A stretch of 64,000 nucleotides of DNA from Muricauda sp. SCSIO 64092 (GTDB lineage Bacteria > Bacteroidota > Bacteroidia > Flavobacteriales > Flavobacteriaceae), in contig NZ_CP095413.1 of assembly GCF_023016285.1 (NCBI RefSeq), positions 2,604,001-2,668,000 of the forward strand, read 5' to 3'. Every line of letters starts with the position of its first letter. Position 1 is the first letter of the stretch. The position numbers were made by a program, and so were the translations under genes. Positions 17,967 to 27,800 of the stretch are shown here, in pieces. The notes below the pieces were generated by a model. That model was given only the letters and a program-made list of their open reading frames with translations. It searched no databases and was not told the origin of the DNA.

Positions 17967-19217
17967 TTATTTTAATACGATTCGTTCTGCTTCTCCAAAG
18001 CTGTCATAGTTACTGGTGATGACTTCTTCGCCAGGTTGTAGGCCCTCAAGCACTTCATAATATCTGGAGTTTTGCTTGCCTATTCGGATGTCACGCCTTA
18101 AGGCTTCGCCACCATTGGGGTTCACAACAAACACCCACTGTCCCCCGGTACTGGTAAAAAAACCTCCCTTTGGTAATAAGAGCGCATCACTGGAAGCCCC
18201 TAATTGCAGTTTGATGTTATAGCTTTGACCGGCCCTAATGGTCTCAGGCTTTTCATCGGTAAAAACCAAATCCACTTTAAACCGTCCGTTACGTACTTCT
18301 GGATACACCTTTCGTAAGCGTAAGGGAAATTCCTTTCCATTGCGATCAAGACTTGCAAAAAGGTCCCGTTTTACCCTATCGATATAATGCTCATCAATAT
18401 CGGCCTCGATTTTAAAATCGGTCAGGACATTGACTTGCCCAATGCGTTGCCCTTGAGTAATGTTCTGTCCAATTTCGGCGTCCAGAAAACCCAATTGCCC
18501 GTCGGCAGGGGCCCTTACGTTAAGGTGGTCCAATCGTTGGTAGACCATGCCCAAGGTCTTTTTCATCCTTTGTAGATCGGTATCCAGGCCCGCCAGGGAG
18601 GTTTTGCGCAGCTCATCGTCCTGTTCGGTCTGTAGCTTCACAATTTCGTACTGCTTCTGCGCCAGTTCATAGTTCTCCTTTGAGGTTAGGTACACTTCTT
18701 TGGACACGAGCTCATCTTCAAATAGGACCACGTTCTGTTCGTAATTTCGTTTCAATCGCTGGAGGTCCGTACTCGCCGTGGCCAACGACCTGCGCCCTTC
18801 TACCTGTCTGGCATCAAAGGTGAGCCTTGTAGAACGCAAATCGTTCTGTTTAAGGGCCAGATTGCTCTCACTGGCCAATATTTGCTCGTAGAGGTTCATG
18901 TTCTCCAACTTAAGGATGATATCGCCTTTTTTCACCATGGCCCCTTCTTCGATCAGCTTTTCCGACACCCGACCACCTTCGTAGGCATCCATATAAATAG
19001 TGGCAATTGGTGCTACATTTCCGTTAATGGTGATGTAATCATCAAACTTGCCCTCGGAGACCGGCGAAATGGAAAGACGTTCCTTTTCTGTCCTGAAGGT
19101 GGATTTGGAATTGCCAAAGGCCAGCTTCCATCCTACAAAAAGCAGTAGTGCGCCCACAGCAATATATCCGTAGTGTTTTGGGCGCAATCCTTTTTTCTTT
19201 TCCAGTTGTATGTCCAT
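17967..19217 (-). CDS. HlyD/RND-type periplasmic adaptor (membrane fusion protein)
   Basis: The 416-residue protein has one N-terminal TM (about 15-33) and then a lipoyl/barrel-sandwich half-motif (GGRVSEKLIEEGAMVKKGDI). A long alpha-hairpin coiled coil (about 105-215) follows, then the second lipoyl half (LNVRAPADGQLGFLDAEIG), a beta-barrel domain and a membrane-proximal domain. This is the standard MacA-like adaptor layout. It bridges inner-membrane permease and TolC channel. It starts 2 bp after the stop of the channel gene and is 21 bp before the repeat-protein gene, as expected for co-production. Confidence 0.95.
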   Translation of the reverse strand: MDIQLEKKKGLRPKHYGYIAVGALLLFVGWKLAFGNSKSTFRTEKERLSISPVSEGKFDDYITINGNVAPIATIYMDAYEGGRVSEKLIEEGAMVKKGDIILKLENMNLYEQILASESNLALKQNDLRSTRLTFDARQVEGRRSLATASTDLQRLKRNYEQNVVLFEDELVSKEVYLTSKENYELAQKQYEIVKLQTEQDDELRKTSLAGLDTDLQRMKKTLGMVYQRLDHLNVRAPADGQLGFLDAEIGQNITQGQRIGQVNVLTDFKIEADIDEHYIDRVKRDLFASLDRNGKEFPLRLRKVYPEVRNGRFKVDLVFTDEKPETIRAGQSYNIKLQLGASSDALLLPKGGFFTSTGGQWVFVVNPNGGEALRRDIRIGKQNSRYYEVLEGLQPGEEVITSNYDSFGEAERIVLK

Positions 19218-19219
19218 TT

Positions 19220-20563
19220 CTAATTGATATTAAATATTGGTAAACCTCTATAAAAATCGAGTGTACTGTTATTGACACGTAAACGCAATTGCGCTTGTAA
19301 ATTTTGATTTTGGGCAGTGGCAAACAATGTTTTGGCCTGCCCCAGTTCTATGGCATTGATCATGCCTCTTTCATATCGTTTTTGGGCGATGGAAAAGGCA
19401 AGTCTTTGTGAGTCCATCCCTTTTTGGGTCTGTGCGGTCTCGGCTGCGAGGGCTTCGTGTTCCTGGACCAATTGTTGTATGATCTGATACAGCTCCTGTT
19501 CGGTGATCTTGGCGTTGTTTTTGGCGCGGTCCAGGGCAATCTTTTGTTGCTTTACCCTGGAACGTGATGTCCAACCATTAAAAATAGGAACGTTTAAGGA
19601 AGCTCCCACGAACCTAAAGGTATTATCGCGTATTTGGTCGCGAAATGGAATGGTGACCCCAAGGGTGTCCCTAATGGTTTCAAAATAACCCGTCCCTATT
19701 CCGGTTTGTAATGCAATTGAAGGGAAAAGGCCCCCCCGTGTTGCCGCCAATTGCTTTTTTGCCGCCTTTACCCGGTATCCCTGGGCCTTTATGGAAGGCA
19801 TAAAGTCTTTTGCCGCTACAAAAATGGAATCGGACAGCATTGTTTCCACACCTTCACTGGGACCGGAAGAAATCAGTTCCGGTTGTATGGAAATATCGCT
19901 TTGGCCCTCAATGTTCATGGCTTGCAGCAACGTAAGCTTTGCGGCTTTCAATCTATTTTCGTTTTGGGTAAGCAATAATTTGTCTGCCAGGAGCAAGGAC
20001 TCAGCCTCATAAAGATCTGCCCCTGCCATCGCTCCAAGATCGACCTGTTTTTTGACCAGGTCATAGTTGGTTTGGGAGATTTGGACCTGTTCTTCCGAAA
20101 TGGTGATAAGTCCTTCAATAAATTGGATATCGTAGTAAGCGGACATCACCCTAAAGGCCAATAGGTACTTTTGCTGAAGGCTTTCTTCTTTTGTGGCCTT
20201 GTACAAAAACTTTGAAGCTTTGATACTGTTTATCTTCTGAAATCCCTGGAAAAGATCAAATGAGGATTGAAGGGAATAGTTATTCGAGAAAAATTCGGTG
20301 TTCACGAAACTGTTGTCCTCTGGGTTAATAGATCGTCCAAAATTGATGGAATAATCGGCAAAACCATTGATGATGGGCAACAGGTTACGGACGGATTGCC
20401 TGTAGGTTTCCTTGTTGGATTGGGTGTTGAGGTCAAAATCGTTCAACTGTAGATTGTGCTCTATGGCATAGGCAACACATTCGTCCAGTGTCCACACTTT
20501 TTGTGCGGACAATTGAGCATGACCTAGAAGGAGTAGTAAGAAAAAGAAGTGTTTTAAATTCAT
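19220..20563 (-). CDS. TolC-family outer-membrane channel protein
   Basis: The 447-residue protein has a signal peptide (MNLKHFFFLLLLLGHAQLSA) followed by VWTLDECVAYAIEHNLQLND, the usual first OEP motif of Bacteroidota TolC homologues. Two long helical repeats (about 145-230 and 345-430) and FADYSINFGRSINPEDNSF in the first beta segment fit an outer-membrane/periplasmic trimeric tunnel. It is the first gene of the minus-strand efflux run, and the sigma-54-like promoter lies just upstream. Confidence 0.95.
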   Translation of the reverse strand: MNLKHFFFLLLLLGHAQLSAQKVWTLDECVAYAIEHNLQLNDFDLNTQSNKETYRQSVRNLLPIINGFADYSINFGRSINPEDNSFVNTEFFSNNYSLQSSFDLFQGFQKINSIKASKFLYKATKEESLQQKYLLAFRVMSAYYDIQFIEGLITISEEQVQISQTNYDLVKKQVDLGAMAGADLYEAESLLLADKLLLTQNENRLKAAKLTLLQAMNIEGQSDISIQPELISSGPSEGVETMLSDSIFVAAKDFMPSIKAQGYRVKAAKKQLAATRGGLFPSIALQTGIGTGYFETIRDTLGVTIPFRDQIRDNTFRFVGASLNVPIFNGWTSRSRVKQQKIALDRAKNNAKITEQELYQIIQQLVQEHEALAAETAQTQKGMDSQRLAFSIAQKRYERGMINAIELGQAKTLFATAQNQNLQAQLRLRVNNSTLDFYRGLPIFNIN

Positions 20564-20588
20564 TTTTTAAATACTATGCCAAACTATA

Positions 20589-20604
20589 AGCGATTGTTGT
20601 GCCA
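20589..20604 (-). promoter_or_regulatory. Candidate sigma-54 (-24/-12) promoter of the efflux run
   Basis: On the minus strand the bases read TGGCACAACAATCGCT. The GG and GC dinucleotides are 12 bases apart, as needed for -24/-12, and the -24 box TGGCAC is a perfect match. The -12 box is TCGC instead of TTGC, a single mismatch. A start site about 12 bases on would leave a leader of roughly 15 nt before the ATG at 20563. The divergent gene encodes an activator with the sigma-54 contact motif, which supports the call. Confidence 0.6.
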
Positions 20605-20645
20605 TGATTTTAACATGCTGAAAATCAATTTTATAAGACAAAACA

Positions 20646-20707
20646 TATTTGACAAATACTATTGGAGTGTAAAATATTTATACAAAATATGTCAAAATTT
20701 TTTACAC
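20646..20707. promoter_or_regulatory. AT-rich palindromes between the divergent operons; possible activator sites
   Basis: The 197-bp divergent region holds the near-palindrome TATTTGACAAATA. About 30 bases further on is an AT-rich inverted pair GTGTAAAA...TTTTTACAC. They lie 40-100 bp upstream of the putative -24 box, where bacterial enhancer-binding proteins usually bind. No binding-site consensus is known to me for this regulator. Confidence 0.3.
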
Positions 20708-20760
20708 ATAGGAAATGTTGTTGGTTCCAATTTGTAGTTTTAGGGTAAAGGAATATTCCC

Positions 20761-22134
20761 ATGATTGACGCCAGGGTTTTGGTCATCGATGACAATAAAA
20801 GCGTATTGAGCGCTTTGGAGATTTTATTGCAGTTCGATTATAAGAGCGTTCAAACGCTCTTTAGTCCCAATCAAATATCGTCTTTCCCCAATTTACAGGA
20901 TATCGATATCATTTTGTTGGACATGAATTTTTCGGCAGGGGTAAATACAGGAAACGAAGGCTTGTTTTGGTTGAAGGAAATCAAAAAGAAATCCCCAAAC
21001 ACTTCGGTGATTATGATGACGGCCTATGGTGCAGTGGATTTGGCCGTAAAAGCGTTAAAGGAAGGGGCTTCGGATTTTGTATTGAAACCCTGGAACAATG
21101 AACGTTTGTTGACTACGGTTAAATCGGCCTATGAGTTACGCCAATCCAAAAAACAGATCAATCAGCTTAAAAAGAAGGAAAGCAACCTTAAACAGGTGAT
21201 CAATGAAGATAAAAACTATATCATTGGAAATTCAAAAGCCCTTACCGCAGTTTTAAATCTGGTCCGCAAAGTGGCCAAAACCGATGTCAATGTCCTCATA
21301 ACGGGTGAAAATGGAACAGGAAAGGAATTGATTGCGCGGGAACTGCACCGTCTGTCCTCCAGAAAGGATGAAGTTTTCATTGGGGTGGATATGGGCTCCA
21401 TAGCCGAGAACCTATTTGAAAGTGAGCTTTTTGGGCATCAAAAAGGAGCGTTTACGGATGCTAAGGAAGACCGTGCTGGTAAATTTGAAGCTGCCCACCA
21501 AGGATCCTTGTTCTTGGACGAGATTGGCAACCTATCCCTTCAGACCCAAGCGAAGTTGCTATCGGCAATACAGAACAAATCCATTGTGCGGGTTGGGTCG
21601 AACAAATCCATAGCAGTGGATATTCGATTGATCTGTGCCACCAATTGTAACCTGGAACAGATGGTTGCCGATGGACTGTTTCGGGAAGATCTGCTGTATC
21701 GCATCAATACCATTCACATCCAGGTACCCCCGCTACGGGAAAGAAAAGGGGATATTCTGATTTTGGCCGATTTCTTTTTAAAGCGCTATGCCAACAAATA
21801 TGACAAACAAGGGCTCCGTATCAATAATATGGCACAGGAAAAATTGGAGGGCTACCCTTGGCCCGGTAACATTAGGGAATTGCAACACACCATGGAACGA
21901 ACGGTAATCCTTTCCGAAGGAAATGTGTTGAAGCCATCCGATTTTCTTCTTCATCCCAAACCATCACAGTCCTTTGAAGATGGCCCAAAAACCTTGGACG
22001 AAATGGAATATCGAATGATTACACGGGCGCTCGAAGAACATGAAGGCAACTACAGTGCGGCGGCGGATCAACTTGGGGTGTCCCGGCAAACATTGTACAA
22101 CAAAATGAAACGCTTAAAAGCAAATGGCCAGTAG
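20761..22134 (+). CDS. NtrC-family sigma-54-dependent response regulator
   Basis: The 457 residues comprise three parts. The receiver (1-125) has acidic pocket D10-D11, phospho-acceptor D54 (IILLDMNF) and K in LKPW. The AAA+ domain (about 150-385) has Walker A GENGTGKE, the sigma-54 contact motif GAFTDA, Walker B LFLDEIGN and an arginine-finger region RLICATN. The C-terminal Fis-type helix-turn-helix is NYSAAADQLGVSRQTLY. It should activate -24/-12 promoters after phosphorylation by the kinase encoded next, with which it overlaps by 11 bp. The divergent efflux run carries such a promoter-like site, making it the obvious target. Confidence 0.95.
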   Translation: MIDARVLVIDDNKSVLSALEILLQFDYKSVQTLFSPNQISSFPNLQDIDIILLDMNFSAGVNTGNEGLFWLKEIKKKSPNTSVIMMTAYGAVDLAVKALKEGASDFVLKPWNNERLLTTVKSAYELRQSKKQINQLKKKESNLKQVINEDKNYIIGNSKALTAVLNLVRKVAKTDVNVLITGENGTGKELIARELHRLSSRKDEVFIGVDMGSIAENLFESELFGHQKGAFTDAKEDRAGKFEAAHQGSLFLDEIGNLSLQTQAKLLSAIQNKSIVRVGSNKSIAVDIRLICATNCNLEQMVADGLFREDLLYRINTIHIQVPPLRERKGDILILADFFLKRYANKYDKQGLRINNMAQEKLEGYPWPGNIRELQHTMERTVILSEGNVLKPSDFLLHPKPSQSFEDGPKTLDEMEYRMITRALEEHEGNYSAAADQLGVSRQTLYNKMKRLKANGQ

Positions 22135-23467
22135 AAACTTTTACTTACAGCTCATTGTAAGGGTCATTTTCCTTACCCTTACCGCAATTGCAATTGCATT
22201 TTCCATCACCGCCAAATGGTATATTGCATTAGGATTTTCAGTTTTATTGTTGACCGCCCAGGTATATTCCTTGATTTCCTTTATCAACAGTACCAACCGA
22301 AAGATTGCCTATTTCTTTGATGCCATTAGAAACGAGGATTTTACGCTTCGTTTTCCCGAAAAGGTCACCATAGAATCCTTTAAGGAACTGAACCAAAGCC
22401 TTAATCGGGTCAATGGATTGATCCAGGAGGTACACCTGCAACTTCAGATTAGGGAGAACTATTATCAGGAAATCCTAAAACAGGCGAATATTGGCATTAT
22501 GACGTTCAATGAAAAGGGACATATCCTTTTTTCCAACCCTACGCTGGAAAGATTGCTCAATTACAGCCCTTTGAACCATATTAAACAACTGAAACAGATA
22601 GATGAAGGGCTTTATGAAATTTTCATGCCCTTTGAACCATTTGAACGGAAATTGTTTCAACTCACCAATGAGCGGGAACAAAAACAATTGGCGTTGAAAT
22701 CGACCCCATTAACATTGGACAAGCAATCCTTATTGTTAGTGGTGGCCCAGGACATTCATCACGAATTGGACGAAAAGGAGACGGATTCCTGGGTGCGCTT
22801 GATTCGGGTCCTGACCCATGAGATAATGAATACCATTACCCCCATAACCTCCATTTCCGATTCCATTCTAAAACATTTTAAATCATTGGAGCGGGAATCC
22901 TCCGAGGGAATTGGCAATGACAAAATGGCGAGTTCCATAAAAGGCCTGCAAGTGATTCGTGAACAAGGGGGCGATTTGATGGAATTTGTGCAGTCCTATC
23001 GTAGCTTTTTAAGTGTTCCAAAACCTGATAAAGCCTTGGTTCCGGCCAAAAAACTATTTGATAAAACTCAGTTGTTGACCTCCAAGGAACCCATCCAGAA
23101 TATTGAAATTAAATGGACAGCGGAACCAAAGGATTTGGAACTGTTCATTGACGAAAAACAATTGACACAAGTCCTGATCAATCTGGTGAAGAATGCCATC
23201 CATAGCTTGGAGGGAAGGGAAAAAGGAAGTATCTGGGTAAGGGCGGCGCTGGACCGAAATGGGAAGAAGTATATTGAGGTCAGGGATAATGGACCCGGGA
23301 TTCCCGAGGAATTGATAGATGAAATATTTGTTCCATTTTTTACCACAAAAGACAAGGGAACCGGAATAGGATTGAGTTTGTCCAAGCAGATTATGCAACA
23401 ACACGGGGGCAGTTTAAAACTACATTCAATCATCGATCAAGAAACGGTATTTACATTGCTTTTTTAA
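22124..23467 (+). CDS. Membrane sensor histidine kinase paired with the NtrC-type regulator
   Basis: The 447-residue protein has two N-terminal TM segments (about 8-55) with almost no periplasmic loop, so it probably senses a signal in or near the membrane. A HAMP/PAS-like region (about 60-210) follows. The H box LTHEIMNTITPI has H232. The ATPase lobe has N box LINLVKNAIHSLEG, G1 DNGPGIP, F box and G2 GTGIGLSLSK. The gene overlaps the regulator gene by 11 bp and the next gene by one base (TAATG). This cotranscription makes it the cognate kinase. Confidence 0.94.
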   Translation: MASRNFYLQLIVRVIFLTLTAIAIAFSITAKWYIALGFSVLLLTAQVYSLISFINSTNRKIAYFFDAIRNEDFTLRFPEKVTIESFKELNQSLNRVNGLIQEVHLQLQIRENYYQEILKQANIGIMTFNEKGHILFSNPTLERLLNYSPLNHIKQLKQIDEGLYEIFMPFEPFERKLFQLTNEREQKQLALKSTPLTLDKQSLLLVVAQDIHHELDEKETDSWVRLIRVLTHEIMNTITPITSISDSILKHFKSLERESSEGIGNDKMASSIKGLQVIREQGGDLMEFVQSYRSFLSVPKPDKALVPAKKLFDKTQLLTSKEPIQNIEIKWTAEPKDLELFIDEKQLTQVLINLVKNAIHSLEGREKGSIWVRAALDRNGKKYIEVRDNGPGIPEELIDEIFVPFFTTKDKGTGIGLSLSKQIMQQHGGSLKLHSIIDQETVFTLLF

Positions 23468-23928
23468 TGTCGAACTCATCCAAATCAAAACAGGCTGCCC
23501 ATCATTTTTGTGTACGGTATGTGCAATTAAGGGTAGATCGGCTTCATGCAGAAATTGAAAAAATAACGGAAGCCTTGCTTTCCGAAGTAAAAAGTACGGC
23601 AGGGGATAAGCACGAAACGGGACGTGCCCTCTTACAATTGGAACGGGAGAAACTGGGATATCAACTCCTGGAAGCGGAGCGGATGCAGCAAACCCTTCAG
23701 AAAGTTCCATTGAAAACCCGAACCAACAAGGTGGGCCTGGGAAGCTTGGTAAGCACCAATAGGGCCCGGTATTATATTGCGATTTCCGCTGGTAGATTTG
23801 AGGTGGACGGGGGTATTATCTTTTGCGTTTCGGCAAATGCGCCAATAGGAAAGCTCCTGTTGGGAAAAACCCTTTCGGATACCATTACGTTCAATGGACA
23901 AAATTCGACTATAACCGCCATTCAATAA
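23467..23928 (+). CDS. GreA/GreB C-terminal-like small protein
   Basis: The 153 residues begin with a helical N-terminal half that reads as a coiled coil (about 15-85, VDRLHAEIEKITEALLSEVK). A C-terminal FKBP-like half resembles GreA/GreB: SANAPIGKLLLGKTLSDTI matches the S.P.G.ALLGK..GD pattern. The acidic tip residues of real GreA are not obvious, so cleavage stimulation is doubtful. Similar genes in flavobacteria often carry unrelated automatic names. The one-base overlap with the kinase gene suggests it is part of the regulator operon. Its role is unknown. Confidence 0.65.
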   Translation: MSNSSKSKQAAHHFCVRYVQLRVDRLHAEIEKITEALLSEVKSTAGDKHETGRALLQLEREKLGYQLLEAERMQQTLQKVPLKTRTNKVGLGSLVSTNRARYYIAISAGRFEVDGGIIFCVSANAPIGKLLLGKTLSDTITFNGQNSTITAIQ

Positions 23929-24170
23929 GGACCCCATTTAACTTTTCCTTAATGGGATGACAGGCTTAATTGGTTAATTTTAAGGATAGAACTTGTCTTG
24001 AGTTCGTGGGATTTAGGGAAAAAACAAGATTTTGTGCTCAGATGAAGGCTTTTTTACGTTGCATAGCCATAGCTATGGAACAAGAAAAAGGCAAAATATG
24101 GGTGTAAAAGATGTTTTTAAAGCAAATTTTACTAACTTAAAACGAGTTCATAATCAAAAAACAGAAAGCC

Positions 24171-24542
24171 ATGACTACACAAGAAGTTGCGGACCAGTTG
24201 GTCTCGCTTTGCCGCGAACAAAAATACAAAGAGGCCTATGACCTTTATGCCGACGATGCCGAAAGTATTGAAATGGATGGCATGCCGGGAGAAAAAGTGA
24301 CCAAGGGCAAGGAAAACATTTGGAACGGCTATTTGCAATGGGCCGAAGGCATTGAGGAAATCCATGGTGGTTCCGTAGGGGATCCCATTGTGGCGGCAAA
24401 TCATTTTGTGGTGCCCATGTCCATGGATGCAACGTTCAAGGAAACTGGAAGATGGGCCTTTGATGAATTGTGCATGTACCAAGTAGAAAATGGTAAGATC
24501 AAAAGGGCACAGTATTTTTATGAGGTTCCCGAAATGGGTTAA
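24171..24542 (+). CDS. SnoaL/NTF2-like small protein
   Basis: This 123-residue cytoplasmic protein has the alpha+beta cone pattern of the NTF2-like superfamily: helix QEVADQLVSLCREQKYKEAY, then LYADDAESIEM and strands VVPMSMDATFKETGRW and ENGKIKRAQYFYEVPE. It is a close relative in layout of the genes at 42269 and 44609. The family includes isomerases, cyclases and binding proteins, so no reaction can be assigned. It is monocistronic, with a 242-bp upstream gap. Confidence 0.8.
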   Translation: MTTQEVADQLVSLCREQKYKEAYDLYADDAESIEMDGMPGEKVTKGKENIWNGYLQWAEGIEEIHGGSVGDPIVAANHFVVPMSMDATFKETGRWAFDELCMYQVENGKIKRAQYFYEVPEMG

Positions 24543-24846
24543 CCCTAAAATGGAATCATTTTGAACGTACGGGGTACGTTTTAAACCCTGATTTTCAGTT
24601 TGTCCATTGTTTCAATCCCGATATGGGAATGGCATTTTCCATGACAATGATTCTTCGGGGTCATAGTTTCAGGGAACAAATACGATTTGGTCCTTATGTC
24701 CGAATTCAAGGGACAACTTGTTTTCCAATCCCTTTTTTACGAATTATAGCCAATCAAAATAGTGTTGTAGGCCATAGTTTTTTATATCATATGACTTTAG
24801 CCGGTGAACATGATACGTATTCAAATTTTCCATCTAGGGATCAATT
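24543..24846. other. 304-bp gap with a weak hairpin, otherwise no gene seen
   Basis: Converging genes end on each side. A hairpin AACGTAC-GGG-GTACGTT (24564-24580) followed by TT could be a weak terminator for the SnoaL-like gene. The rest contains only a short frame with no convincing protein features. Confidence 0.5.
24564..24583 (+). terminator. Possible weak terminator of the SnoaL-like gene
   Basis: A perfect 7-bp stem with a GGG loop, 21 bp after the stop, followed by only a short T run. Confidence 0.4.
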
Positions 24847-27800
24847 TCAAAACACCAATGCTTTTTTTTCAGCAGGCTTTAGTTTTTGAAAGCTTATTAT
24901 GGCAAATATTGAAACCAAAAAGAGAAATCCTACCGTCCAATAGACCCAAGCAGGAATGGGTACCGAATCCCCTTTTGCATAGGAATGCAAGCCACTGAGG
25001 TAATAGTTTACACCAAAAGAAGTCATGATTATCGAAGAAAACCCCCAGAGACTGGCCAGTATGTAGATAATGGCAGATTTGGTGGCGGGCACCAATCGGA
25101 GGTGTAAAATCAATGCATAGACCAAAACCGATATCAAAGCCCACGTTTCCTTTGGATCCCAAGCCCAATACCTCCCCCAGCTTTCATTGGCCCATACCCC
25201 CCCTAAAAAGGTGCCGATGGCCAACAAGAACAGACCAATAGTGATCGAAAGCTCGTTTACCGTAATCAATTCTTTTTGAGCTTTCCACCATATGGCCCTT
25301 GGATTGTTGGGCTTAAAAATCAAGAAGAGCAAACTCATAAGCCCCAATACTGCCGATAGTGCCAAAGGGGCATAACCACTAACAATGATGGCTACATGGA
25401 TTTTCAGCCAATAAGAATTCAATACAGGCATGAGATTGGTAATCTCCGGGTTAAGCCAGTCCAAGAAGCTGACAAACAATAAAGTGCCCGAAAAAAGTAA
25501 TGCGAGTGGAATGGTAAACCTGGTTTTCCGTGAAAAAGCCAATCCGAATAAAAGTACTCCCCAAGCCACAAAAACAAGCATTTCAAACCCATCGCTCCAG
25601 GGAGGGTGCTCAGCGATGAACCATCGCAAGCCCAGATGAAAAGTAAAGGTCAACCAACCTATCAGGGCAAGGCCGCTGCCAATTGCCCAAATTAATTGCA
25701 GTAGCCTATTCTGTTTAAATAATAAAATAATTGCAACCGTAAGCAGAATCGATCCCAAGAGCCAAAATAGGGCAAATAGCCTATTGCCCAAATTGATTTT
25801 GTTATAGAGCAATTCTGCATCTATTCTCGTTTGAGTTGGATAGACATTTGCTCCCGCTTTTCTTTGATATAAATCGATATAATGAAAGACGTCATCTGCC
25901 TCTTTCCACTTTCCGGTGGCTATGCCTTCACGCAATCGGGCTAGGTAAATACCACTAATGTTTTTAACGAAATTGGCATCTTCTTCCTCAAATCCTTCAT
26001 TGAATTGATTGGTAGTGAACCAAGTATTATTAGGGTCGAGCCTGTTGGGGAATATTCTAAGAAAATCCCCGGTCAATAGGCCATAAAAAATATTAAATCG
26101 TTCATCTATCTTAAGTATTTCATTATGCCATTCCGTTCGTTCCGATGGTTTCAGCTTATTGGCTTCCTCTACAAGGGATAAAAGCTTGTACGCTCCCTTG
26201 TCGGTAGTAAAATCTTCAAAGCGGAGATGTGAAACAGGCTCTTGATCAAGAAAGGTGAACACATCACCCCCCTTTTTCCGATCAACCTTAATTATAGGCA
26301 TACTTGTCCAATGTTGGGGTGCAAGCTGGACCGCCAATAAAAACTGTTCAGGTGTTAGGGATACTGTACCTGATGCCGTAGTTACGCTTATTTGTGTTTT
26401 GCCATAGATCTTACGAACTATTTCATTGGCCAATGTATTGATGGGCTTCATCCTGCCGTCCAAATCTTGGACAATAAGCGTTCCATATTCCTGTGCTTTT
26501 TCTTTGGGAACGAACCATGACGGTATGGTATCTTTCTGGGCATTTGCGATAAGTGAGCACATCATCAGGATGATAATGGCTACTTTCTTATCCGGTTTGC
26601 CCAGCTTTTTCATAAGAAATTGGAACCTACTCCCAGGTGCAAAAAGTGCCCATATCATACCCAAGGCCAGTAAAAAATAACCCAAATAGGTAATGTAGGT
26701 TCCGGGCCTGTCTTGATTAATGGCAAGAACAGTTCCTTTCTCATCCGAGTCGTATGAGCTTTGATAAAACCGATAACCCCCATGGTCCAGTACATTGTTC
26801 ATGAAAATACGAAATGGCCATTGGTTGCCATTGTCATGTACGATCACTTCACTGGCATAAGAAGAAGGACTTGTAGACCCTGGATACCGTTCTAGCTGGA
26901 AGTCGCTAAGGTGAAGGGCAAAAGGTAATGTTTCAGCTTTGGGGCCGTAGGTGAAGTGATAGGTACTTCCTTCATATTCAAATTCCATCCACTCGGGATT
27001 TCGATTGACTTTATGGAAATACCCCGTTTTTAGCTTTTTTCCTTTATCGTCCCAAATGGAAATTTTGACCCCATCAAGATAGTCCTTGGCCAACTTTTCA
27101 TCGGGTTCCGGTTCCAGAATGGGTTGCACATTTTCCAATATGGACCGTATGACAAACGAACCTGATTCCCATTGATAAATGGTTCTTAGCTCAAGGGGCG
27201 CTACCATCCCTGAATCCAATGAACTCATCTCTTGATTGGCCATCTTCATCAGTTGTATGGGAAAGGTGGATTTGATCATCCATATGGAGTCCGTTTGGAA
27301 CATCTGGATCTGAGCCTCTTTAAGAGCAGCTGTACTAATGGTAACTTCCTGAACTTTAAAATTTTGGCCTTTGTTTAATTTAAAGTCCTTGCGAATGCCA
27401 CCATCCAAGGCAGTAATTTCCATAAGGGTTTGATCTCCGGGACCATAGCCTTGCTTGGCTCCTTTTATGTATTCCTCTGCTTTGAATACAAAGTTTTGCC
27501 CTGCGATTGAAATGGGATATTCATTTGGCTGAAAGACTTTTGGGATAAATTCTTGATGGGAAAATGCATGTTGGTCATGGCTATTGGTCAACTGCAGATA
27601 GTTTTCGGCAGAATAAAAAATATGTTGCGTTTGGCCTTCGCGTATGTGAATAACTCCTTCCCGGCTAAAATACCGTGTAACCCCTGCACCAATAATAATG
27701 ACAACGAAGGCAGAATGAAACAGGCCAACAGCGAGCTTTCGTTTTGAAAACAACTTGTACTGTCCAATATGGAAAATGAAATTGACGGCCAGCCAAGCCA

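Noticed and set aside
23929..23958. Hairpin CCCATTTAA/TTAATGGG after the GreA-like gene as a terminator
   Set aside because: The stem has a bulge, and there is no T run on either strand.
24623..24889. Plus-strand frame of 88 codons in the gap before ccsBA
   Set aside because: It lacks a family motif and overlaps the end of ccsBA in antisense; composition is not protein-like.
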